A program made the position numbers and the translations under genes. This document shows positions 1 through 6,939 of a stretch of DNA of 64,000 nt, in pieces (positions within the stretch are counted from its first letter, which is position 1; every line of letters begins with the position of its first letter). The stretch is from JAHBNG01 sp039028975 (GTDB taxonomy: Bacteria > Chloroflexota > Anaerolineae > Caldilineales > Caldilineaceae). The notes below the pieces were generated by a model. The model had not been told where the DNA came from, ran no database searches, and saw only the letters and a program-made list of their open reading frames with translations. The stretch covers positions 24,964 through 88,963 of the forward strand of contig JBCCHB010000062.1 of assembly GCA_039028975.1 (NCBI GenBank), written 5' to 3'.

Positions 1-360
1 CAGTTTGGGTTTTCTCAAATTGTAACAGCCAGCGGTAGCAAAACAGTCTATATCTCTGGCCAAGTGGCGTGGAATGCACAACAGGAGATCGTTGGAGGAG
101 ACGATTTAGAGAAGCAAACGCACCAATCCTTACGCAATGTAGAGTGCGCTCTACAAGCGGCAGATGGTTCATTGTCCAACGTTGTTTCCTTGCGCATTTA
201 CTTTGTGGATGCCAAGAGAGATGATATTGGTTGTATTAGTCGGGCTCTACTCACGTTTTTTCCTAATGATGACTTACCTGCAATGAGCTTGATTGGTGTA
301 GCATCTCTAGCCAATGATGCGTTTCTTGTGGAAATCGAAACGACTGCTGTGCTCGACTAG
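1..360 (+). CDS. RidA-family (YjgF/UK114) protein, 5' end cut by window edge
   Basis: The frame is open from the first base and ends with TAG at 358-360, so about 119 C-terminal residues are visible and the N-terminus lies outside the window. The pattern SGQVAWN, an NVECALQAADGSLSNVV helix and the VEIETTAV ending fits the RidA/YjgF fold. Known members are small trimeric deaminases acting on reactive enamine/imine intermediates such as 2-aminoacrylate; more diverged members have other or unknown roles. I cannot see the RidA catalytic arginine with certainty in this fragment, so activity is not asserted. The next gene starts 12 bp downstream on the same strand, which suggests co-transcription. 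Confidence 0.75.
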   Translation, partial: QFGFSQIVTASGSKTVYISGQVAWNAQQEIVGGDDLEKQTHQSLRNVECALQAADGSLSNVVSLRIYFVDAKRDDIGCISRALLTFFPNDDLPAMSLIGVASLANDAFLVEIETTAVLD

Positions 361-372
361 AAAGGATATAAG

Positions 373-747
373 ATGGCTCCAATAGGTGTCATGAGTGGAG
401 TTGAGGTTGTCATTCTCGCTGCATTTGCGCTGTTTTGGCTGGGCGCCTTAACTGGGTTGGTTGTATGTCTGCGTAATGCTGTGCTGTCGTTTCCCCTAAA
501 AGTTGGTATTGTTATTGCCTTTTTGGTTCTATCACTCTTTGGATTTCCAGGATTTCTTCTTGCCGTATGGATTCTAGGAATGGTTCATGCCCTTACGCTG
601 TTGCGTAAAAGCACGATTGAGGATTCAGCCAAGGCGTTGTGGGCCGTCCTCGTAGTTGCCGTTCCCATCCTTGGTGTGATTGCATTTCATATTGTCAAGC
701 CTTGTGAAGGCGGTGCGAATGCCACAACAGGAAACGTCCATTTCTAG
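373..747 (+). CDS. Small membrane protein with PLDc_N-like hydrophobic segments
   Basis: A 124-residue protein with about four hydrophobic stretches (near residues 8-32, 39-58, 59-76 and 90-108). The segment ALWAVLVVAVPILGVIAF resembles the PLDc_N/SHOCT-associated inner-membrane motif (aromatic, then a hydrophobic run ending in PxxG). The C-terminal tail is short and hydrophilic. An AAAGGA-like ribosome site (361-366) precedes ATG 373, though a second Met at residue 7 could also serve. The gene follows the RidA fragment by 12 bp. No enzymatic residues are visible, so the function is unknown; a small integral membrane protein is all that can be supported. Confidence 0.6.
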   Translation: MAPIGVMSGVEVVILAAFALFWLGALTGLVVCLRNAVLSFPLKVGIVIAFLVLSLFGFPGFLLAVWILGMVHALTLLRKSTIEDSAKALWAVLVVAVPILGVIAFHIVKPCEGGANATTGNVHF

Positions 748-776
748 CTTCGTTATCCATCATTCTTCTCTTACCC

Positions 777-1763
777 ATGAACCGCGTTGACCGCCTTTTG
801 GGCTATTTACTCATTTTTCAAGGGAAAGAACTGGTCCGCGCCCAGGATCTAGCTGATCGATTCGAGATCAGCGAGCGGACCGTTTACAGGGATATCGATG
901 CACTTTGTGAATTGGGCGTTCCGCTCTACGGCGTAGCTGGTGAGGGGTACCGCTTGATGGATGGCTACTATCTGCCACCCATCATGTTTACGGAGCAGGA
1001 AGCTCGCGCGCTCTTTTTGGCCATCTCCATGTTGACGGGCTTTACCCCAGACGGAGAGACCCGGGCAGCGGCTCAATCTGCCATGGAGAAAATACGCACC
1101 GTTCTCCCTGAAGTAACGCTTGCCCAAGTTGAAGCATTACAGTCAACCCTTGGCTTCTATATATTCCGACAGCAACCCCACAACTTAGACGACCCCAAAT
1201 TTGCATTGCTACTTCAAGCAATTCAGTCCCGTAAGGTGATTCAGATGAGCTATCATGCGATGCACAATAATCGGGTAACAGAGAGGACTGTGGAGCCTCT
1301 GCAGCTAAACTATCTGGACAGTGCCTGGGTTTTATATGGTTATTGTCGGCTCCGGCAGGATTTACGTAATTTTCGTTTAGAGCGAATTGATACGCTAACT
1401 GTGACCTCTGAAATCTTCTCCTTACGTGTTACCAAACCACCACCCAGAGTGATTGATGGCAGAGCCGAGGTAGTTGTACGCTTTGAACCAAGTATTGTAC
1501 GCTGGGTGCGGGAAGCCCAGCACTTCACATTCGTGGAGGAACGCACCTCTGACCAGGATGATGGCTCGATTATGATCTATCGAACCCGCGCCGATCAGAT
1601 TGTGCGATGGTTATTAAGTTGGGGTGATACCTTTGAGGTGTTGGAGCCGACTGAAATCCGAGACGAGATTGCCAGGACCGCTAAGCAGCTATGGGTTCAG
1701 CATCAGAGCGGAGCATTTCAAGGCGGCCAAAGTTCTGAAGTCGACGCAGCGTCCCCACTGTAA
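777..1763 (+). CDS. WYL-domain transcriptional regulator (YafY/DeoR-like)
   Basis: A 328-residue protein. The N-terminal winged helix (about 1-60) reads MNRVDRLLGYLLIFQGK, then VRAQDLADRFEISERTVYRDI, the typical HTH_11 of YafY-type regulators. The WYL ligand-sensing domain follows at about 140-220 (VIQMSYHAMHNN, LNYLDSAWVLYGYC, LRNFRLERIDTL), then a C-terminal WCX extension to about 310. WYL proteins usually sense small ligands or nucleic acids and control nearby genes. Its 3' end overlaps the convergent gene by 83 bp. It sits one gene away from a VOC-family gene whose upstream region carries a perfect inverted repeat (3218-3241), a plausible but untested operator. No strong ribosome site is visible before ATG 777. 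Confidence 0.85.
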   Translation: MNRVDRLLGYLLIFQGKELVRAQDLADRFEISERTVYRDIDALCELGVPLYGVAGEGYRLMDGYYLPPIMFTEQEARALFLAISMLTGFTPDGETRAAAQSAMEKIRTVLPEVTLAQVEALQSTLGFYIFRQQPHNLDDPKFALLLQAIQSRKVIQMSYHAMHNNRVTERTVEPLQLNYLDSAWVLYGYCRLRQDLRNFRLERIDTLTVTSEIFSLRVTKPPPRVIDGRAEVVVRFEPSIVRWVREAQHFTFVEERTSDQDDGSIMIYRTRADQIVRWLLSWGDTFEVLEPTEIRDEIARTAKQLWVQHQSGAFQGGQSSEVDAASPL

Positions 1764-2670
1764 TCGAGCCAGCCCACTCAATCTGAGCCTTGGACCAAAC
1801 CTCTGGGTAAAAGTCCCCCCACGTCCAGTTTGGATTCCACGCCCCATTATCCCCTTGCGATGCGATCACCAAATTTAGATTGGCGGCAACCGCCTCTTCC
1901 AGTCCATTCATAAATGGCGAATCCGGTTCATCAACGACATCCAAAGGACGTAAACCATATCCCTGCCACTGAGCGGGATCGGTCTCTACGGCATTAGAAA
2001 TCAGCCTATTCAGAATCGATTGAAGCGGTTCAGCAACCGCTGGGGGCAGGTTAGCAGCCTGTCCCAGGCGCAGGCAACAGAAGAGGTCGTGCATTTCGAT
2101 CTCTTCAAGCGGAGCCAAATATGTCATGACTTTTTCCGTCAAGCCTGTAAGAATGTCTGTACGAGCAGTGTCTGGGATGAAATGCTTATACGTGTAGAGG
2201 AGACCCAGAAGTTCCGCAGTGGGGTTGAGTGAAAAATCGTCAAAGCTTTGCGCTCGCCCACCTTCATGCCACCAGGGAGCACGTGGGCTATGGGCAGCTT
2301 CAAGTGGAATGATGCGCCAGTGGTTCATGCTCCCATCTAGGGTATGAAGAAGGTAATCGATTCCCCGTTGGATCATGGGCAAGGCTAGCCCTTCCTGAAC
2401 TTCCGGAGCGAGCGAGCCTAAGATTTGGAATGCAACAGAGGTACAGATCGCAGAACTATCTGGTGCCCGCAGATCGGGCTCTAGTGCATTGCCAAAGCCG
2501 CCGTCCGCGTTCTGATATCGAGCTAATTCCTCAAGCACTTGCTTGACTGAACCTTGTTGAAAATGGTGTCGAAATCTGGCTAAATCTAGCGGCCTAGCGT
2601 TTGATTCGATAAATAATTGGGCTGCCTTGAATGCATCGCTATTAAGGTATGATTTTGTCAGGATAGGCAT
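1681..2670 (-). CDS. Prenyltransferase/squalene-oxidase-repeat (terpenoid cyclase fold) protein
   Basis: A 329-residue protein from ATG 2670. An in-frame start exists at 2688, but GGAGGACCAA directly before 2670 is an excellent Shine-Dalgarno, so 2670 is chosen. The motifs LARYQNADGGFGNALEPDL (about 55-75) and GDNGAWNPNWTWGD (near residue 280) are QxxDGGFG/QxxxGxW-type repeats of the alpha/alpha-toroid found in squalene cyclases and prenyltransferase beta subunits. No DxDD or zinc-binding set typical of active cyclases was recognised, so catalysis is doubtful; many such proteins are uncharacterised. It converges on the WYL regulator with 83 bp of coding overlap, and lies downstream of the VOC gene across a hairpin. 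Confidence 0.7.
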   Translation of the reverse strand: MPILTKSYLNSDAFKAAQLFIESNARPLDLARFRHHFQQGSVKQVLEELARYQNADGGFGNALEPDLRAPDSSAICTSVAFQILGSLAPEVQEGLALPMIQRGIDYLLHTLDGSMNHWRIIPLEAAHSPRAPWWHEGGRAQSFDDFSLNPTAELLGLLYTYKHFIPDTARTDILTGLTEKVMTYLAPLEEIEMHDLFCCLRLGQAANLPPAVAEPLQSILNRLISNAVETDPAQWQGYGLRPLDVVDEPDSPFMNGLEEAVAANLNLVIASQGDNGAWNPNWTWGDFYPEVWSKAQIEWAGSITVGTLRRLQNFGRLEMLRSDAEPIAA

Positions 2671-2701
2671 TTGGTCCTCCGTGCACAATAGGTGAGTCGG
2701 T

Positions 2702-2754
2702 ATTCAGTGAGTCAGTATTTGGTAGCCAGCAAGTCGAATACTGACTTACCGAAT
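2702..2754. repeat. Imperfect hairpin between VOC and terpenoid-cyclase-fold genes
   Basis: The left arm ATTCAGTGAGTCAGTATT (2702-2719) pairs with the right arm at 2737-2754 over 18 positions with two mismatches and a 17-nt loop. It lies between two minus-strand genes and lacks a clear T-run, so it could be a processing site or part of a dispersed repeat. The core GACTTACCGAAT recurs near 57247. Confidence 0.55.
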
Positions 2755-2787
2755 GCCATGAATGATCCGTTTGTAGTTAGGTCTATA

Positions 2788-3138
2788 CTATGCTTGGTAG
2801 ACCCGGAGAACGTGTCCTTCAGGTGTTTTCAGCATAAATGCCCGGCCAAACGGTAGGTCTCGAGGCTCGTCCAGCATCTCTGCCCCTCGCGATTTCCACA
2901 GTGCATAAGTTGCGTCAGCATCATCAACAACCACCGCTGGTTCAAAGCCTTGGTCGCTCGGAATCTCCGTGCCAGCCTGCAGCGCGAGCACAGTACCCCC
3001 ATCCAAATTAAATACGGTGAACTCGCCTGGTGCACTTTCAGTTTCGTCCACCGCTACACCTAAGGTGTCTCGGTAAAATGCGGTTGCTGATTCCAGATCG
3101 TTTACAACAATGCCCAAGTAGCCTGCTTTTTGAATCAT
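2788..3138 (-). CDS. VOC-superfamily (glyoxalase/bleomycin-resistance-like) protein
   Basis: A 116-residue single-domain protein, the usual length of a VOC half-module pair. It begins IQKAGYLGIVVNDLESATAFYRDTLG, the first beta-alpha-beta module, and ends in FGRAFMLKTPEGHVLRVYQ, the second module with its conserved FxDPxGxxxxL-type ending. The putative metal residues are not all obvious (no early His in GYLGIVV), so a non-metal or ligand-binding role is possible. AGGAG sits 9 nt before the start. Homologues are often controlled by WYL or MerR regulators, and a WYL gene is close by. The substrate is unknown. Confidence 0.8.
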   Translation of the reverse strand: MIQKAGYLGIVVNDLESATAFYRDTLGVAVDETESAPGEFTVFNLDGGTVLALQAGTEIPSDQGFEPAVVVDDADATYALWKSRGAEMLDEPRDLPFGRAFMLKTPEGHVLRVYQA

Positions 3139-3217
3139 CTGATTGATCTCCTAAAATTTACAGAAGTATTATGGTTTAGTTATAGTTCAAACGAACTGCC
3201 ACCATCATACCCTGGCC

Positions 3218-3241
3218 CTCCTGACACCATTATGTCAGGAG
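3218..3241. promoter_or_regulatory. Perfect 9-bp inverted repeat upstream of the VOC gene, candidate operator
   Basis: CTCCTGACA (3218-3226), a 6-nt spacer, then TGTCAGGAG (3233-3241): a perfect dyad about 80 bp upstream of the VOC start. There is no T-run on either strand, so it does not look like a terminator. Size and symmetry suit a dimeric regulator, and the WYL protein at 777-1763 is the obvious local candidate. This is inference from position only. Confidence 0.45.
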
Positions 3242-3616
3242 AGGTTATAGCGCATTTTCAAAACGAAAGTTTTATATCAAATTTAAGGTAACTACCACAC
3301 TCGATCCACGTTCACGCCACAATTGATCCACGCTCTTCTGTTATACTATTAAGAGTATATCTTTGATAGTAGCACATTATCCATCCACGTGGGATGGGTA
3401 GTCTTTCGTGCCAAATTTTTATCTATTGAATAGGTTGTGCACATGTTTGCTCAAAATTTGATATCCCAATTATTTTGTTAGTTACTAGTAGAGTGTATGG
3501 GACCATTAGGGTTTTACATATTTGTTAACGGTTATTTACCTAAACTGTAAGTACTTTGTTAAATGTAGCTATAGACATCGAGAAAAAGATTTTCACGTAG
3601 CGGTTTAGACTTTAAC

Positions 3617-3657
3617 AGGATTACACAGATTTCGCAGATTTTTATCTGTGTAGTCCT
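3617..3657. repeat. Palindromic intergenic repeat (ACACAGAT...ATCTGTGT)
   Basis: AGGATTACACAGAT (3617-3630) pairs with ATCTGTGTAGTCCT (3644-3657) over 14 positions with one mismatch and a 13-nt loop. It lies about 225 bp upstream of the cluster's first gene. I recall similar short palindromic intergenic repeats in other environmental bacterial genomes, but could not check this. Confidence 0.6.
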
Positions 3658-3881
3658 TGTTCATTCTCTCTGAAAGTGGCTAAGGACCGAAAACCTTTAT
3701 CTTCAGATCTATATTTTCAGAGAGACTACGTAAGTTCTCTTTGAGAACAGTCACCATTCGGGTTGTCGGGTTTATTTTGCAATTTGGTTTCTATATTTAG
3801 CGTTTTTAGAAGAGGCGGGCCAAGTAGTAATTGATAGCTCACGATCTACGAACAAATCGATTTACTGAAGGAGATTAAGAG

Positions 3882-5057
3882 ATGCAAACAGGAATTGTCA
3901 ATGCTTGGAATGAATGGGATGAACTGGAAGAGATAGTAGTTGGTATTGCCGATGACGCACACTTTGAGCCGACCGAACCAGGCTCTCGGCCTGCATTACG
4001 CGACAAAAAAGCGGCAGAGATTTTCCCCTTCCCTCGTGGCCCCAAAAAGCAAGAAGTTACCGAGAGAGCCAATGAAGAGCTGGCGGGGCTTGCAGCCTTG
4101 TTGGAATCGCACGGTGTGACCGTCCGCAGACCAGAAAAGCACAACTTTGGTGAATCTGTCAAGACACCTCTCTTTGAAGTAGAAAACCAATATTGTGCCG
4201 TCTGCCCGCGTGATGTCATGATCACCTTTGGCAACGAAATTCTGGAAGCGACCATGTCGCGCCGGGCACGCTTCTTTGAATATCTGCCCTATCGCAAGTT
4301 GGTCTATGAATATTGGAACGAAGATCCCCATATGCTCTGGAACGCGGCACCCAAGCCAAGCATGCACGACTCGATGTATCGGGAAGAATTCTGGGAGTGG
4401 CCACTGGAAGAACGCTATGCACGCATGCACGATTTTGAGTTTTGCGTGACCCAAGATGAAGTCATCTTCGATGCCGCAGACTGTAGCCGCTTTGGGCGCG
4501 ACATCTTTGTGCAGGAGTCGATGACAACCAATCGAGCGGGGATTCGCTGGCTCAAACGGCATCTGGAACCGCGTGGCTTCCGCGTGCATGATATCCATTT
4601 CCCACTGGATCTCTTCCCTTCCCACATCGATTGTACCTTTGTGCCACTAGCACCAGGGATTATCCTGACCAATCCAGAACGCCCCATCAAAGAAGGCGAA
4701 GAAAAGCTCTTCTTTGACAATGACTGGCAGTTCATCGAGGTTCCCCAGCCAACATCAACCAACGACGAGATGCCCATGTTCTGCCAATCGAGCAAGTGGC
4801 TGGCCATGAATGTGTTAAGCATTTCACCCAAGAAGGTCATCTGTGAGGAACAAGAGTATCCGCTCCATGAGTTGCTAGATAAACAGGGCTTTGAGGTCTA
4901 TCCCATTCCCTTCCGCAACGTCTTTGAGTTTGGTGGCTCCCTCCACTGCGCTACTTGGGATATCCGCCGTACAGGTACTTGTGAGGATTATTTCCCAGAG
5001 ATGGATTATACGCCGCTGGCGAGATCGTCTAATGGTGTGTCACGTTTTATGATGTAA
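3882..5057 (+). CDS. L-arginine:glycine amidinotransferase (guanidinoacetate-forming, CyrA/AGAT-like)
   Basis: A 391-residue protein of the GATM family, close to the length of the cyanobacterial cylindrospermopsin/saxitoxin amidinotransferases. It should move the amidino group of L-arginine to glycine through a covalent amidino-cysteine intermediate, giving guanidinoacetate and ornithine. The catalytic triad is readable: Asp200 in DAADCSRFGRDIF, His248 in FPSHIDCTF and Cys356 in GGSLHCATWDIRR. The spacings (48 and 108) are close to those of the human enzyme as I remember them (49 and 104). The N-terminus NAWNEWDELEEIVVG is typical. GGAG precedes the ATG by 9 nt. It is the first gene of the NRPS-PKS cluster, so guanidinoacetate is the likely starter acid. 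The acceptor amine could be another small amine; glycine is inferred from the family. Confidence 0.9.
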   Translation: MQTGIVNAWNEWDELEEIVVGIADDAHFEPTEPGSRPALRDKKAAEIFPFPRGPKKQEVTERANEELAGLAALLESHGVTVRRPEKHNFGESVKTPLFEVENQYCAVCPRDVMITFGNEILEATMSRRARFFEYLPYRKLVYEYWNEDPHMLWNAAPKPSMHDSMYREEFWEWPLEERYARMHDFEFCVTQDEVIFDAADCSRFGRDIFVQESMTTNRAGIRWLKRHLEPRGFRVHDIHFPLDLFPSHIDCTFVPLAPGIILTNPERPIKEGEEKLFFDNDWQFIEVPQPTSTNDEMPMFCQSSKWLAMNVLSISPKKVICEEQEYPLHELLDKQGFEVYPIPFRNVFEFGGSLHCATWDIRRTGTCEDYFPEMDYTPLARSSNGVSRFMM

Positions 5058-5080
5058 GTTACAATCTAAGAGGAGATCTT

Positions 5081-5506
5081 GTGCAAACTTTAGAAGAAAT
5101 GGGCATACCGCATCAGGTCCATAAACATCCTTTGTCTGAGACGACTCGGTCCGTTATGGAACACAATCTTCAGGTTTTTGATCGTGAAGGAATGGACGCA
5201 ATGATGGCAGATTATGCAGAAGATGCTGTCATCATTTCTCCCTACACCATTTTCCGCGGGCATGACGAGATTAGGCGCTTCTATACGACCTTTATGCACA
5301 AAACCCCTAAAGGGTTTTTAGAAGCGGTCGTCACAAAATCAATGACAATTGTGGGAGAAATTGCCTACATTCAGTGGGAGGCCCAACCATGGACATCGCT
5401 GAGTACTGCGACCTTTGTCATTCTGGAGGGTAAAATCACATATCAGACGATGGTACCCAAATCTAATTCAGCAGAAGTTGATCAGATCTATAGAAAACAA
5501 CAGTAA
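5081..5506 (+). CDS. SnoaL-like / NTF2-fold protein (DUF4440 type)
   Basis: A 141-residue protein starting at GTG 5081, with GAGGAG 7 nt upstream. The first 25 residues are a polar extension. The NTF2-like cone follows: VMEHNLQVFDREGMDAMMADYAEDAVIISPYTIFRGHDEIRRFY, then strands ending ATFVILEGKITYQTMV. This FxxxDxxxMxxxYxxDAVxxxP pattern is typical of SnoaL/DUF4440 proteins. Known relatives are polyketide cyclases, isomerases or dehydratases, and some are binding proteins. It lies 23 bp after the amidinotransferase and 10 bp before the flavin oxidase, clearly in the operon. A role in cyclising or isomerising the guanidino-polyketide is plausible but unproven. Confidence 0.75.
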   Translation: MQTLEEMGIPHQVHKHPLSETTRSVMEHNLQVFDREGMDAMMADYAEDAVIISPYTIFRGHDEIRRFYTTFMHKTPKGFLEAVVTKSMTIVGEIAYIQWEAQPWTSLSTATFVILEGKITYQTMVPKSNSAEVDQIYRKQQ

Positions 5507-5516
5507 AGGAAACGAT

Positions 5517-6911
5517 ATGACAGATTTATGTGCTGTCACTTCCGCAGGTGACAAAGTTGTCTTAAAGGATGATGTCGTTTGCGAATTGAAAAGAAATTTA
5601 CGCGGCGAGCTACTCTCATCTAGCAGCGACAACTATAATGAAGTACGCAAGGTGTGGAATGGAATGATCGACAGAAGGCCAGCCCTAATTGCTCGCTGTG
5701 CTGGGGCCGCCGATGTCATGACGTCGGTGCGGTTTGCTCGGAAACACGATCTGCTTGTATGCATTCGAGGTGGCGGACACAATGTTGCGGGTAACGCCGT
5801 AAAAGATGGTGCGCTGATGATCGATCTCTCTGAAATGAAGAGTGTTCGGGTCGATCCCATGGGACAGACCGTGCGTGCAGAGCCAGGGGTCCTGGGTGGG
5901 GATCTTGATCGAGAGACACAAGTGTTTGGCTTGGCAACACCGACCGGAGTCGTCTCCACAACCGGTATAGCCGGTCTCACCCTCGGCTGCGGGAAAGGAT
6001 GGTTGTCGAGCAAGTACGGATTTACGATTGACAACCTGGTTTCTGCAGATATAGTCACAGCCGATGGAGAGCTACGAGTTGCGAGTGCCACCCAAAACGA
6101 AGATCTTTTATGGGCTCTACGTGGGGCAGGTCACAATTTTGGCGTTGTGACATCATTTGAATACCAATTACATCCTGTTACAACGATGCTGGGTGGCATC
6201 ACTTTATACCCCCATGATCAGGCCGCCGAAGCATTGAAATTTTATCGAGACTTTTCCAAGGATTTACCCGATGAAGTAACGACCGGTGCAGGGCTAGTCA
6301 TTATGCCAGATGGCACACCAGCTACCGAACTTGCTTTCTGTTATGCAGGAGATTTAGAAGAGGGCGAACGCATCTTGGCACCCTTGCGTCACTTTGGTTC
6401 GCCCATCGAAGATACTGTTCGCCCCATCTCCTATGTGGATATGCAGTCCATGTTTGATGAAGTTGTTCCACCGGGGCGTATGACCTATTGGAAAACGGGT
6501 ATGACTGACCATGTGAGCGATGAAATGATAGATTTATTGATCCATTATATGGGCATCTCCCCATCACCACTTACGTTAATTTACATTGGTGAATATCACG
6601 GCGCATCTCGTCGCGTAGGAAAGACCGAAACAGCCTTCTACCATCGAGATCTTCAGTATGAGTTACTTATTGAACCAATATGGACCGATCCAGCAGACTC
6701 AGAGAGCAATATGCGTTGGGCAAGCGAACTATACCAAGCTGTAGAGCCATACATGACGCAAGGTTCTTATGTTAACTATCTGTTGGATGATGATTATGAT
6801 CGGATTCAAGCTGCCTATGGGGAAAATTATGATCGGCTGGTCACTTTGAAACAAAAGTACGACCCCACAAACTTTTTCCGTGCCAATCAAAATATCGTTC
6901 CTGGCGTATGA
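5517..6911 (+). CDS. FAD-linked oxidase, berberine-bridge-enzyme (BBE) type
   Basis: A 464-residue protein from ATG 5517; the frame is open further upstream but AAAGGA precedes this ATG. The PCMH-type FAD domain (about 40-215) carries RGGGHNVAG, whose His88 is the expected 8-alpha-histidyl FAD attachment residue. The second motif normally reads LGGGxGWL but here reads LGCGKGWL (Cys158). That cysteine is not at the position I would expect for 6-S-cysteinyl bicovalent FAD, so single covalent attachment is more likely. The C-terminal BBE segment (about 415-460) reads YGENYDRLVTLKQKYDP, then NFFRANQNI. Such enzymes oxidise alcohols, C-N bonds or drive oxidative ring closure. It sits in the operon 28 bp before the NRPS-PKS gene. 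Oxidising the polyketide hydroxyl or ring amine is inference. Confidence 0.88.
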   Translation: MTDLCAVTSAGDKVVLKDDVVCELKRNLRGELLSSSSDNYNEVRKVWNGMIDRRPALIARCAGAADVMTSVRFARKHDLLVCIRGGGHNVAGNAVKDGALMIDLSEMKSVRVDPMGQTVRAEPGVLGGDLDRETQVFGLATPTGVVSTTGIAGLTLGCGKGWLSSKYGFTIDNLVSADIVTADGELRVASATQNEDLLWALRGAGHNFGVVTSFEYQLHPVTTMLGGITLYPHDQAAEALKFYRDFSKDLPDEVTTGAGLVIMPDGTPATELAFCYAGDLEEGERILAPLRHFGSPIEDTVRPISYVDMQSMFDEVVPPGRMTYWKTGMTDHVSDEMIDLLIHYMGISPSPLTLIYIGEYHGASRRVGKTETAFYHRDLQYELLIEPIWTDPADSESNMRWASELYQAVEPYMTQGSYVNYLLDDDYDRIQAAYGENYDRLVTLKQKYDPTNFFRANQNIVPGV

Positions 6912-6939
6912 TATCGAGAAAGGGAATAGATCTCGGCTC

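Larger units (their letters stand above)
3139..3881. other. 743-bp non-coding region upstream of the biosynthetic cluster
   Basis: No supported gene. It is AT-rich, with the dyad at 3218-3241, a hairpin repeat at 3617-3657, and a strong ribosome site GAAGGAGATTAAGAG just before ATG 3882. The promoters for both the VOC gene (minus) and the amidinotransferase operon (plus) must lie here, but I could not place convincing -35/-10 pairs. I looked for a guanidine-type riboswitch and saw none. Confidence 0.6.

Noticed and set aside
3139..3881. Guanidine riboswitch upstream of the amidinotransferase
   Set aside because: I looked for paired ACGR-loop hairpins and ykkC-like features and found none.
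3996..4625. 209-residue minus-strand ORF
   Set aside because: Antisense to the amidinotransferase, whose catalytic motifs are clear; no ribosome site or family match.
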